Source: Nitrospirota bacterium (GTDB lineage: Bacteria > JACPQY01). Taken from it: a stretch of DNA of 64,000 nucleotides. Numbering within the stretch: the stretch's first letter is position 1; every line of letters starts with the position of its first letter. Below, piece by piece: positions 27,816-35,966 of the stretch. The stretch covers positions 62,001 through 126,000 of the forward strand of contig JACPQY010000085.1 in assembly GCA_016190245.1 (NCBI GenBank), written 5' to 3'. A program made the translations under genes and the position numbers. The notes beneath the pieces were generated by a model. That model had not been told where the DNA came from and made no database searches. It worked only from the letters and a program-made list of their open reading frames with translations.

Positions 27816-28143
27816 CCCATTACTCCCTGGCCCGGATCGGCGCGGCGGCAGACCTTCTCCGCACCCACAACTTCGAGAATGCTCCCGTGCAGGCAGCCCC
27901 TCTTGGAAGGTCCGATGCGCATAACTAGTCCCTCTATAGTTATTAGACCCTTGGTGGCTACCTTCTCTTCCGGGCCGGTTATGGGGCGCCCCTCTTTTGC
28001 GATGGGGGGAATCGGTGCAGAGGATGACGGCGAGGGGGCAGACTCAGCCCAGGACAACCGCCTGCTTCAATCAAACAGATTGAAAATACTAGCCTAATCG
28101 TGCGAGCGGGGAGCTCGCCTGGTGGACGGGGCGCCCCGCGGGG
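27816..28143. other. intergenic region between the FG-GAP and TetR genes
   Basis: It contains an inverted repeat ATAACTA...TAGTTAT at 27921-27943, in the upstream region of the FG-GAP gene, and a GCGAGC/GCTCGC hairpin at about 28101-28117 downstream of the TetR gene. No T-run follows the hairpin, so terminator activity is doubtful. No gene is supported here. Confidence 0.4.
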
Positions 28144-28839
28144 CTATGCGGTGGGGGTCGGACCCTCCTTGCTCAACACCCGAACGAGAATCTCTTTGAA
28201 GAAGTCCTTCCAGGCGTTCCAGGTTCCTTCGCTCGGTTCTTCGGCTAGGATGAGGCCAAGCAACGGTCGAGCACCGAAGAAGATCACCATGAGGCCCAGC
28301 GCGCAGGCCACCACCTTTTCCGCATCCACCTTGTTCAGCAACCCCGAGTCCATGGCCTGCTGCAGGATGTCGATCATCCGCTTGATCTGGAACTTGAAGA
28401 TCTCGGGGTGTCGCCTGCGGATCTCTTCGAAATACTCGCCGCCGTTGGCCGACTCCCTGAGGATGATACGCATGATCTGTTCGCTGGTCTTGTAGAGCTC
28501 AAAGTTGCGGTCGAAGATCTCGAGGGCCACGCTGATGGGCTCGGTGATCTTGGAGAGCGCCGACTCGGTCTCGGTGGCGATACGCGTCACGAGCGATTCC
28601 AGCACGGCGAGATAGAGGCCCTCCTTGCTGCCGAAGTGGTAGTAGATCATGGCCTTGTTCACGTCGGCCTTGCGCGCAATCACATCAATGCGCGAGCCTT
28701 CGAGGCCGACGTCGGCAAAGACCTCTGCCGCCGCCCCGAGGATCCGTTCCCTCGACCCCCCGGGCTCCAGCGCGCCCTCGCCCCCCCCCGATGGAGGCGA
28801 GCCGCCGGGACGCTTGGGTTCGGACACCGGATGGCTCAC
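28144..28839 (-). CDS. TetR-family transcriptional regulator
   Basis: 231 residues. The TetR helix-turn-helix lies at about residues 30-75 ('RERILGAAAEVFADVGLEGSRIDVIARKADVNKAMIYYHFGSKEGLY'), followed by an all-helical ligand-binding domain. The 30-residue N-terminal tail is rich in Gly and Pro. The start overlaps the stop of the Rieske gene (ATGA), so both are co-transcribed. The ligand is unknown; TetR proteins of this kind often control fatty-acid or acyl-CoA genes. Confidence 0.88.
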   Translation of the reverse strand: MSHPVSEPKRPGGSPPSGGGEGALEPGGSRERILGAAAEVFADVGLEGSRIDVIARKADVNKAMIYYHFGSKEGLYLAVLESLVTRIATETESALSKITEPISVALEIFDRNFELYKTSEQIMRIILRESANGGEYFEEIRRRHPEIFKFQIKRMIDILQQAMDSGLLNKVDAEKVVACALGLMVIFFGARPLLGLILAEEPSEGTWNAWKDFFKEILVRVLSKEGPTPTA

Positions 28840-29156
28840 GGGGTTTCCGGCACCTCCACCAGGAGGGCGTCGCCGTCCTGACGCACGTCATACACCGTGG
28901 CCCGTGTCTCTTCGCTCATCGCGCTCTTCCCACCCTGGGCAAGGTCAAACTCCCAACCGTGCCAGGGGCAGGTGATCACCGTGCCTTCGATCTCTCCTTC
29001 GCCCACCGGGCCGCCCTTGTGCGGGCAGATGTTTTTCAGGGCGTACACGGCCTCCCCCATGCGAACCAACGCGATTTCGATGCCCTTCACGTTCACGATT
29101 TTCGGGCGGCGATCCTCCAGTTCGGCCACCTTGGCCACCTTCACGAACTCTGCCAT
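28836..29156 (-). CDS. Rieske-type [2Fe-2S] ferredoxin
   Basis: 106 residues with the two Rieske ligand boxes C44-P-H46 (NICPHKGGP) and C63-PW-H66 (ITCPWHGWEF), as in the soluble ferredoxin subunits of oxygenases and nitrite reductase NirD-like proteins. It is expected to pass electrons in the cytoplasm to an oxygenase not encoded nearby. It is the first gene of a two-gene unit with the TetR regulator. Confidence 0.9.
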   Translation of the reverse strand: MAEFVKVAKVAELEDRRPKIVNVKGIEIALVRMGEAVYALKNICPHKGGPVGEGEIEGTVITCPWHGWEFDLAQGGKSAMSEETRATVYDVRQDGDALLVEVPETP

Positions 29157-29295
29157 GTCGAACCTCCCGTTCGATCCTGCGATTCACCCGCTGCGGACGT
29201 GTCCGCCTTCGGCAACGGCCGCCCGCGCGCGGAAGGTCATTATCGGGCGTGTCCCCCAAGTGTCAAGGGCGCCGCTTACGCGCGGGGCTGCATGC

Positions 29296-29307
29296 TATAC
29301 TTTGCGC
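29296..29307 (+). promoter_or_regulatory. -10 box of leaderless B12/radical SAM gene
   Basis: TATACT, six bases, then the GTG start at 29308. Confidence 0.55.
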
Positions 29308-31035
29308 GTGATCCCGTTCCGGCTCGAGGAGAAAAGGCGGCGTCTGCTCGAGGACGAGCAAGGCACGATCCACAAGGCAGGGGCGGATCTCTGCGTGGCC
29401 CTCGTGTATCCCAACATTTACTCCGTGGGCATGGGCAATCTCGGTTTCCAGGCGGTGTATGGCTATCTCAACGGCCTGGAAGGCGTCTCGTGCGAGCGGG
29501 CGTTTCTCCCCGATGCCGACGATGCCCCGCTCTACGACCGTCACGACACGCACCTGTTCACGCTCGAATCGGGTCGGCCCCTCTCGGCGTTCGACGTGGT
29601 GGCTTTTTCGATTTCCTTCGAGGATGACATCATGAACCTTCCCCGCCTATTCCGGCACGCGCGGATTCCCGCTCTCGCTCGTGAGCGCGCCGACGGTCAC
29701 CCCCTCATCCTCGGGGGGGGGATGTGCGCCTTCATGAACCCGGAACCTCTCTCGCCGCTGATGGATGCGCTCTTTCTCGGCGAGGCAGAGGCGGGCATCT
29801 CGGAAGCGATGCAGGCCGTGCGAGCGTCGCTCCGGCAGGGCGGCGGAAGGAGCCGGATGCTGTCCGCCCTGGTGGGCGTGCCGGGCGTGTATCTCCCCTC
29901 GCTGTACGAGGTGATCTACGACGAGCGGCGCTGGGTGGCGGAGCGGCGCCCGCTCGGCGATGCGCCGGAACGTGTCCCGCGGCAGCGGGTAAGCGATCTG
30001 CGCGGCCTCAAGACCCAAAGCGTGATCCGAACACCCCACAGCGAATTCGGCGCGATGCACCTGATCGAAGTGACCCGGGGCTGCGGATGGCGCTGCCGGT
30101 TTTGCGCGGAGGGCCACGTGTATCTCCCGCCTCGTACCCACGCCGCGGCCGACGTATTGGCAGCACTCCCCGCCGCCGATGGTGCGCAGAAGGTCGGTCT
30201 GATCGGCACCTCGCTTCCCGAGCATCCCGATCTCGACCGGATCCTCGACGGCCTCATCCTCGATCAGCGCACGGTCTGCACGGCGAGCCTGCGGATGGAC
30301 GGCGCAAACCGTCAGATCCTCGCGCGGATGGCGGAAGGCGCGCAGAAAACCCTCACGATCGCCCCCGAGGCCGGCAACGAGCGCATGCGGCGGGTGATCA
30401 ACAAGCCCATCTCCGATCGCGCGCTGCTGCGCTCCGTGGAGTCCGCGCTCGAGTGCGGGATCAAGAACATCAAACTCTACTTCATCGTCGGCCTCCCCTT
30501 CGAGAGCGACGAGGACGTGCGCGACATCGCCCGCCTCAGCCGCGAGGTGTGGACCGTGATCGAAGGGCGGAGCCGCCACCCTGACTCGAAGCTGACGCTC
30601 AGCGTCAACCCGTTCATCCCCAAGCCCTGGACACCGTTTCAATGGTCGCCGCTCCAGGATCAGGCCGTGCTGCGCGCGCGGGTGCAGACCCTGCGCGAGG
30701 GGCTCAAGGATCTACCTCGAGTGCGCGTGGGCGGCTATTCCCCGCGCCAGGCCATCCTTCAGACGCTCCTCTCGCTGGGAGACCGCCGCGTGGGGGAGGC
30801 GGTGGCGTCAGGAGGGGGAGACGGCCGCCGCTCGTGGGCCGATCGGTTCGGCGGACTCGATTTCATCGTGCACCGGGCGAAAAGCGTGGATGAACATCTG
30901 CCGTGGGATTTCGTGGATCATGGACTCCGGAAGTCTTTCCTCGTGGATGAGTACCGCCGCGCGGAGTCCGAGACGCGCACGCGGGCGTGTCACGTGCCGA
31001 CATGCCGGATTTGCGGCGTGTGCCACGACCCGTGA
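29308..31035 (+). CDS. B12-binding-type radical SAM protein
   Basis: 575 residues. The N-terminal 200 residues resemble the cobalamin-binding-like domain that begins 'ALVYPNIYSVGMGNLGFQ', and the radical SAM core has 'CGWRCRFCAEG' (CxxxCxxC). The C-terminus carries a Cys cluster (CHVPTCRICGVC) that could hold a further iron-sulfur centre. This matches the B12/radical SAM group often found as single conserved genes in deep-branching bacteria; the reaction is not known. The GTG start is set by the -10 box six bases upstream. Confidence 0.85.
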   Translation: MIPFRLEEKRRRLLEDEQGTIHKAGADLCVALVYPNIYSVGMGNLGFQAVYGYLNGLEGVSCERAFLPDADDAPLYDRHDTHLFTLESGRPLSAFDVVAFSISFEDDIMNLPRLFRHARIPALARERADGHPLILGGGMCAFMNPEPLSPLMDALFLGEAEAGISEAMQAVRASLRQGGGRSRMLSALVGVPGVYLPSLYEVIYDERRWVAERRPLGDAPERVPRQRVSDLRGLKTQSVIRTPHSEFGAMHLIEVTRGCGWRCRFCAEGHVYLPPRTHAAADVLAALPAADGAQKVGLIGTSLPEHPDLDRILDGLILDQRTVCTASLRMDGANRQILARMAEGAQKTLTIAPEAGNERMRRVINKPISDRALLRSVESALECGIKNIKLYFIVGLPFESDEDVRDIARLSREVWTVIEGRSRHPDSKLTLSVNPFIPKPWTPFQWSPLQDQAVLRARVQTLREGLKDLPRVRVGGYSPRQAILQTLLSLGDRRVGEAVASGGGDGRRSWADRFGGLDFIVHRAKSVDEHLPWDFVDHGLRKSFLVDEYRRAESETRTRACHVPTCRICGVCHDP

Positions 31036-31168
31036 GGTCGGGAAATCGGGATGTCGTGAGATCGAGCGAGCGGGACTTCACGGAGAGCGCCCATCAGCCG
31101 CGCCACCCTCGCGCGGGGTTTGCACCCACGACGTCCCGACCTCGCGACTTCCCGACCTCCCGAGGCCG
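31020..31168. repeat. heptamer-rich spacer before the GT9 gene
   Basis: 7-bp-spaced GTCG and ATCG units (about 31034-31070) face complementary units (CGACCTC, CGACTTC) at 31130-31165, so the spacer as a whole can fold back on itself. Confidence 0.5.
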
Positions 31169-31169
31169 C

Positions 31170-32372
31170 GTGCTGTTCATCCGCCTGAGTTCGCTGGGAG
31201 ACGTGGTCCGCGTTCTCCCCGTGTTGGCCGGGTTCAAGGCCGCCGCGCCAGGGGTCGCGGTCGGACTGCTCACGGGCCGGGCCTACGGTCCGCTGTTCGC
31301 CCGCCTCCCCCTCATCGACCGCCTCCATCTTTGGCCCGGCCCCTCGGCCAGTGACGGCACCGTGACGCAGGCCCCTGGAGCGCCCGGCGCCAGGACGCGG
31401 GCTGCCTGCCCGCCGAAGTCCGTCCGCCGTGGCGGACTGGACAGGCGGGAAGCCCGCGGCTACCGGGAACGAGCATCCGAGGTAGGCGCACCCGTGGGAC
31501 GGGGCACAGCAGGCTTTGAGCCTGCGGACCTCTCGCGCCAGATGCTCATTCCCTCCAATGCGCTGAGAACCTTGCGCGAGATCCGAGGGATCGGCTACGA
31601 GCGCTGCTTCAACCTTCATCCCGGACTCCGCAGCGGTCTCATCACCGGCCTTTTGGGGATTCGAGAGAGCTACGGGTTCGGCCGGACGCTGGACCGGGAG
31701 GGCGGGTTCCTCTTTTCACGTCACACGGTTGATCCACCGGCCATTCTCCACCGTGTGGACCAGTACATTGAGCTCCTCCGCGTCTCGGGTACGCCTGTCA
31801 CTTCTTCGTTCGAGCGGCTTGCACTCGGAAGCGATTCGAGGTCGGAAATGTTGGATCGTTTTGTGAGGGCCAACGGCCTTGAGGGCGCACATCCCGTCGC
31901 CCTCTTCCCAGGTTCGAGCGGAACAAGAGACTCCAAGCGCTGGCCGGAGGAGTGCTACGGCGAAGTGGCCCGTCTGCTCCGAACACAGACCGGCTGCCGC
32001 GTGGTGGTCGTGCCCGGCCTCGGCGAGACCGACCTCGCGAGGCGCGTCGCCGAGCGAAGCGGCGGCGCGGCCCTCCTCGCCCCCGAGTGGGGGTTGGCCG
32101 ACCTCGCGAGCTTTCTTGCGTCGTGCGATCTGGTGGTCGGCGGAGACACGGGTCCAATTCACCTCGCAGATGCGCTGGGCGTGCCCGTTGTCGCCATCTT
32201 CGGTCCCACCGACCCCGCGGTGTACGGCCCTCGCGGCGCCCGCGCCGTCGCGCTCGGCGGTCGGCCGGGTACGGGACGCCCCCATCGCGGCCATTCCCGC
32301 CGGCTTGCCCCGCCGACTGCTGACGTGACCGTGGAACAGGTCGTCAACGCCTGCGCGGAGTCATTGCGGTAG
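31170..32372 (+). CDS. GT9 (heptosyltransferase-type) glycosyltransferase with an in-frame repeat insertion
   Basis: 400 residues from GTG at 31170 ('VLFIRLSSLGDVVRVLPVLAG', the usual GT9 start). The C-terminal half has 'FPGSS', 'GLGETDLARRV' and 'GGDTGPIHLADALGVPVVAIFGPTDP', which form the ADP-sugar site. GT9 enzymes add heptose or similar sugars to lipid-linked acceptors at the inner membrane. Residues about 60-125 do not belong to the family: they translate a palindromic element (see 31381-31540). Without them the length would be the usual 335-340. The frame stays intact across the insertion. Confidence 0.85.
   Translation: MLFIRLSSLGDVVRVLPVLAGFKAAAPGVAVGLLTGRAYGPLFARLPLIDRLHLWPGPSASDGTVTQAPGAPGARTRAACPPKSVRRGGLDRREARGYRERASEVGAPVGRGTAGFEPADLSRQMLIPSNALRTLREIRGIGYERCFNLHPGLRSGLITGLLGIRESYGFGRTLDREGGFLFSRHTVDPPAILHRVDQYIELLRVSGTPVTSSFERLALGSDSRSEMLDRFVRANGLEGAHPVALFPGSSGTRDSKRWPEECYGEVARLLRTQTGCRVVVVPGLGETDLARRVAERSGGAALLAPEWGLADLASFLASCDLVVGGDTGPIHLADALGVPVVAIFGPTDPAVYGPRGARAVALGGRPGTGRPHRGHSRRLAPPTADVTVEQVVNACAESLR
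31381..31540. repeat. palindromic element inserted in frame in the GT9 gene
   Basis: The core stem GTCCGCC-gt-GGCGGAC lies at 31422-31437. It is nested within CGCGGGCT...CCCGCC / GGCGGGAAGCCCGCG, and a further AGGCTTTGAGCCT hairpin follows. The core is shared with 3500-3530 and 40969-40992. Confidence 0.75.
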
Positions 32373-32451
32373 GAGTTCAGTGTGCCCCGGTCAATGACAT
32401 TCAGGCCCAACTTGCCTGCATCCCTTGAAACCAAGCAGGTATCCGAACTGA

Positions 32452-32580
32452 TGGGGAACGATCTCCGGCAAGGAATATCTCATTCGTGTCGTCGTTGAGT
32501 TGAGGGACGGAACTCCGTACATCATCACCGTTTACAACACTTCCAAAATCGGCAAGTATTGGGGGGTGGAGGCCGTATGA
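32452..32580 (+). pseudogene. remnant of a DUF4258-like small protein
   Basis: 42 codons follow an in-frame TGA and have no start. They read 'KEYLIRVVVELRDGTPYIITVYNTSKIGKYW', like the C-terminal strands of DUF4258 proteins, which commonly pair with DUF2283 as a toxin-antitoxin-like unit. The stop overlaps the ATG of the DUF2283 gene, as in an intact pair. Confidence 0.5.
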
Positions 32581-32786
32581 AGGCGGTTTACGACCGGGAC
32601 ACAGATACGTTGACTCTCGTTCTCTGTGAAGTTCCGATCGCAGAGAGCGATGAACTGAAGGAAGGTGTCATTGTTGATTACGACGACAAGGGACATGTCG
32701 TGTCCGTCGAGCTCTTGGATGCCTCCCGCCATGCGACCGATCCGGCCCGAATCGCCTACGAAGTGAAACCTGCAATCGCAGGTTAG
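32577..32786 (+). CDS. DUF2283 family protein
   Basis: 69 residues with the DUF2283 pattern 'YDRDTDTLTLVL...ESDELKEGVIVDYDDKGHVVSVELLDAS'. GGAGG lies six bases before the ATG. These proteins are usually encoded beside DUF4258 proteins and may act as antitoxins. Here the partner survives only as a fragment, so this is probably an orphan. Confidence 0.8.
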   Translation: MKAVYDRDTDTLTLVLCEVPIAESDELKEGVIVDYDDKGHVVSVELLDASRHATDPARIAYEVKPAIAG

Positions 32787-32851
32787 AGGCGCTACATCGT
32801 CTTTCAGATCACCGGGAGGTTATCTCCGGTTACTCTGTTCCCTTACAGTCC

Positions 32852-33286
32852 CTAGCCCTGGCTCTTCAGCGCCGCAGCCAGGCCTTCGTTGAACTTCTCG
32901 TAGACGGGCGCGAGGCGGGCGCGGGCCAAACGGATGAGAACCTCTCCGACCACGCCGCCAAAACACTCACCATGAATCCACAGCGTGGCGCGGCCATCGC
33001 GGACGGGCTTGGCCATGAAGTAGTGCTCCCCCGAAAATCCGGGCACGGCGCCCCGCCACCGCAGATGGCCTTCCTCGGCCGCGATGATGCGGGCCTTCAC
33101 CGGCATCGCGGGCAGGCCCGGCGCACAGATCTTCAGCCGACGCGATTTCCCAACGACGAACGGCTCCCCCACCTGACCATCCTCGACGAAGCGAGCAATC
33201 TTGGGCCAGTTCGAGGAATCGATGAAGAACGACCACAGCCGCCTGGAGTCCACGGGGATCTCGATTTCGGACTTGATTTCGACCAT
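32852..33286 (-). CDS. SRPBCC-superfamily protein (CoxG/polyketide-cyclase-like)
   Basis: 144 residues that read 'EIKSEIEIPVDSRRLWSFFIDSSNWPKI' at the N-terminus and end with a long helix, which is the START-like SRPBCC layout with a hydrophobic cavity. The ligand is unknown. The ATG at 33286 is chosen because a good promoter ends about 10 bases upstream; longer forms overlap the promoter. Confidence 0.75.
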   Translation of the reverse strand: MVEIKSEIEIPVDSRRLWSFFIDSSNWPKIARFVEDGQVGEPFVVGKSRRLKICAPGLPAMPVKARIIAAEEGHLRWRGAVPGFSGEHYFMAKPVRDGRATLWIHGECFGGVVGEVLIRLARARLAPVYEKFNEGLAAALKSQG

Positions 33287-33298
33287 GACTGCGGGTGC

Positions 33299-33327
33299 AC
33301 GATAGACCCGCTGGCGCGGTGGGTCAA
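33299..33327 (-). promoter_or_regulatory. promoter of the SRPBCC gene
   Basis: On the minus strand TTGACC (33327-33322) and TATCGT (33304-33299) are separated by 17 bases, and the start codon follows 12 bases after the -10. Confidence 0.55.
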
Positions 33328-34745
33328 GGCGAGGGCAAGATCGCCTGTGGGCAGCCCCGGGAGAGAACCTCAGGAATGGAGTCGCCACCGCGATTCGCAC
33401 CGGAGCCATGACCCATCCGATAGGCAATCAGCCCGACACCCGCTTCCACCACCCTGCCGCCGGCCCGCACCAAGAGCCCCAATCGCCCCTGCGCGGGGAG
33501 CCGCGGGCATGAGCCATTCCTAGGCCTTCCCCCCACGACCGTCAGGTCTCGCGGCAAGCGGTCTCTCACTCCCTTGAGCGTCGCATCGGCCATGAAGAGA
33601 TCTCCGCGCAGTGCGTGGACAAGACCGGCCAGCGCGCGCCCACCCGAATAGTACGGCGAGGTCACAGGGATCCGCTCGCACGCCGCAAGAGTAGTTTCGA
33701 GGTAGAGGTGCGCGAGCTTCTCGAAGGCCATCGCCTCCTCCGCGCCGCTCGCCACGGGCCGTAGGAGCAGAACGGCCATGAGCGACATCCCGAGGTGAAA
33801 CGCCGCCTCATCCTCCGCCACCGGCCACGGCCCCATCCGAATCATCTCGCGCACGAGTTCGCCCCACCGCTCCATCCGCCTCGCCATGAGGTGGTCACGA
33901 TGCGTCACATTCCAGCCGGACCGCGCCACCGCCAACGAGCCCTCGGGGTCCTCCAAGGCCCGCATCACGACTCGCGCGGCGTCCCTCGCGTCCCCCCAGC
34001 GGTAGGTGAGGAGGTCCCGTCCGGGCTCGAGCAGACCGCGCAGGCTCGCCGGGCAGTGACCGCTCACCACGAGTGCTCCGCAGGACATGGCCTCGAAAAT
34101 CCTCAGAGTGGCTTCTCCCTTCAACGAGTGATTCAAAACGATCTTCGACCGCGGGTACACTTCGCGAGGGTCTCCACGCCCGAAGAAGTACGAGACGCTC
34201 TGCGGGAGCCACCTCGCCACATCGTTCAGGAACCGATGGCGATCGGCGTCGTAGCGATGGGCCGAAACGAATCCGCCAATGAATGAGACGTCGAGGGGGC
34301 GGTCGAAGGAGGGTTCCAACCGCGCGCACGTTGCGGGCGGAGTTCCAGAGAACGGCGGAAACTGTTCCATGCGGAACCCCAGCGCACGTCCCGCGTCCAT
34401 GTAAGGCGTCTGCAGAACCGCCGTCCGGTCGAAGAGCGGCGCATAGTACCGCTCAACCGGCCACGTCACCTGGGCGTCCCGGATCACATAGATGCTCGGC
34501 AGGGACAACCGATCGAGATCCACGATCCGGAAACCGTAGCCGTCCTCCACCACAAGCACGTCGGGCTTGACCTGGTCCACCACCGGTCCCAACACGTAGA
34601 GACCCTGCCACGGGAGCCGGATGTCCGCGTGAGACTCGGGGCCCACGCGAACCACCTCCAGGTTCTGCCAGTGCATGTTTCCGTAGAGGCTCGACGAGAA
34701 CCACAGAACCCGCGGGCGCTGCGATGCGGTTCGAATGACAGTCAT
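33324..34745 (-). CDS. CgeB-like glycosyltransferase
   Basis: 473 residues. The N-terminus begins 'RVLWFSSSLYGNMHW'. The acceptor-domain end has 'GFVSAHRYDADRHRFLNDV', and the donor site has 'YPRSKIVLNHSLKGEATLRIFEAMSCGALVVSGHCP', as in the GT-B glycosyltransferases called spore maturation protein CgeB. It probably glycosylates a surface polymer or protein. A helical domain follows from about residue 300. The last 60 residues (Gly- and Arg-rich) look unlike the family and may be a drifted extension. Confidence 0.75.
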   Translation of the reverse strand: MTVIRTASQRPRVLWFSSSLYGNMHWQNLEVVRVGPESHADIRLPWQGLYVLGPVVDQVKPDVLVVEDGYGFRIVDLDRLSLPSIYVIRDAQVTWPVERYYAPLFDRTAVLQTPYMDAGRALGFRMEQFPPFSGTPPATCARLEPSFDRPLDVSFIGGFVSAHRYDADRHRFLNDVARWLPQSVSYFFGRGDPREVYPRSKIVLNHSLKGEATLRIFEAMSCGALVVSGHCPASLRGLLEPGRDLLTYRWGDARDAARVVMRALEDPEGSLAVARSGWNVTHRDHLMARRMERWGELVREMIRMGPWPVAEDEAAFHLGMSLMAVLLLRPVASGAEEAMAFEKLAHLYLETTLAACERIPVTSPYYSGGRALAGLVHALRGDLFMADATLKGVRDRLPRDLTVVGGRPRNGSCPRLPAQGRLGLLVRAGGRVVEAGVGLIAYRMGHGSGANRGGDSIPEVLSRGCPQAILPSP

Positions 34746-34810
34746 GTCCTCATCGTCAGGATCGGCGGGAATCCGGGGGGTCTTGAGTCCCCGCTTCAGC
34801 CGGTCTCGGC

Positions 34811-34822
34811 TATAATCGCCCC
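34811..34822 (+). promoter_or_regulatory. -10 box of leaderless GGDEF-GAF gene
   Basis: A perfect TATAAT, six bases, then GTG at 34823; no Shine-Dalgarno. Confidence 0.65.
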
Positions 34823-35899
34823 GTGGACAAGCCGGCAGGTCCAGGGCGGGACGACGAGTTGATTCGGCTCGCCCACACGGACCCGCTCACCAACACCTTC
34901 AATCGCCGGTACCTCGAGGCCAAGTTGCAGGAGGAGTTCCGTCGCGCGCGACGTGACCGTGCCTCTCTCGCGCTCGTCCTCCTCGATGTGGACCACTTCA
35001 AGCTCTACAACGACACGCTGGGGAACGCCTGGGGCGACCGCCTGCTCCAGCGCCTCGCGGAAGTGATCCAGAGCCAACTCGAGCAGACGGACCTCCTCTG
35101 CCGGTACGGGGGCGACGAATTCGCCGTCCTCCTTCCCGGTCGCGACCTGAAAAGCGCGACATCCTACGCGAAGAATCTCCTGAGGGCGATCTCAGGGGGA
35201 CGCTATCCCGGCCACGAGTTGTTCGACGCGCTCTACTCGCAGGGACGGCTCACGGCGAGCATCGGCGTGGCCGCCATCCACCCCCGCCTCGAGCACGAGA
35301 CGGACCTCATCGCGTGGGCGGATTACGCCGTCTATCGGGCCAAGCGGGCGGGGCGGAACCAAGTCATCGCGCAGGACGGCCCCCCTCACACGTCCGATTC
35401 AAGGCGGCAGCCGCTCAAACTCTTCGAAACCCTCGCCGGCATCTTCTCAAAGGCGGACGAGGCCGCACGAAAACTGCAGCAAACCGTTACCGTCATCCAG
35501 GACTGGCTGGGCGTGGACGTCTGCTCGCTCTACCTCCACGAGGCGGGCGATCTCGTGCTCAGGGCCACGGTGGGACTCCACCCCGAATCGGTGGGACGTG
35601 TGCGCATGAGCCCAAGCGAGGGACTCACCGGGCTCGCCGTTCAGACCTTGACGATGATCTGCGCGCCGGACGCCGCGCGGCACCCGCGTTACAAGTATTT
35701 TCCTGAAACGGGGGAGGAACGGTTCGCGTCCTACCTCGGCGTGCCGATCCTCTACGAGGCGAGGCCGCTCGGCGTGATCGTCGTGCAGACGCGCGCGATG
35801 CGCGACTTCTCGGACGAGGAAACCTCCACCGTCAGGGCCATCGCCGGGTTGCTCGGGGGATTTCTCGTTCCGCTCGCCGAGGCAGCACCTCGCGCCTGA
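34823..35899 (+). CDS. GGDEF-GAF protein (probable diguanylate cyclase)
   Basis: 358 residues. A GGDEF domain occupies about residues 10-190, with an intact active motif RYGGDEF (GGDEF at 96-100) and the usual 'DVDHFKLYNDTLG' metal loop. It would make cyclic di-GMP from two GTP. A GAF domain follows (about 200-350, 'LFETLAGIFSKADE...VCSLYLHE...EGLTGLAVQ...HPRYKYFPETGEERFASYLGVPI') that closely resembles the N-terminal GAF of PtsP. The order, output domain before sensor, is less common. No RxxD inhibitory site precedes GGDEF. Confidence 0.88.
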   Translation: MDKPAGPGRDDELIRLAHTDPLTNTFNRRYLEAKLQEEFRRARRDRASLALVLLDVDHFKLYNDTLGNAWGDRLLQRLAEVIQSQLEQTDLLCRYGGDEFAVLLPGRDLKSATSYAKNLLRAISGGRYPGHELFDALYSQGRLTASIGVAAIHPRLEHETDLIAWADYAVYRAKRAGRNQVIAQDGPPHTSDSRRQPLKLFETLAGIFSKADEAARKLQQTVTVIQDWLGVDVCSLYLHEAGDLVLRATVGLHPESVGRVRMSPSEGLTGLAVQTLTMICAPDAARHPRYKYFPETGEERFASYLGVPILYEARPLGVIVVQTRAMRDFSDEETSTVRAIAGLLGGFLVPLAEAAPRA

Positions 35900-35966
35900 C
35901 CCCCACTCGAAACCGCGCGACCTGCTTTGCGCGCGCGCAATCCCGGTGGCCGCGGCGCCGAATTCC

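Noticed and set aside
27812-28057. An 81-codon gene coupled to the FG-GAP gene by ATGA
   Set aside because: Composition is low-complexity at the start, it covers the palindrome and promoter region, and it matches nothing I know.
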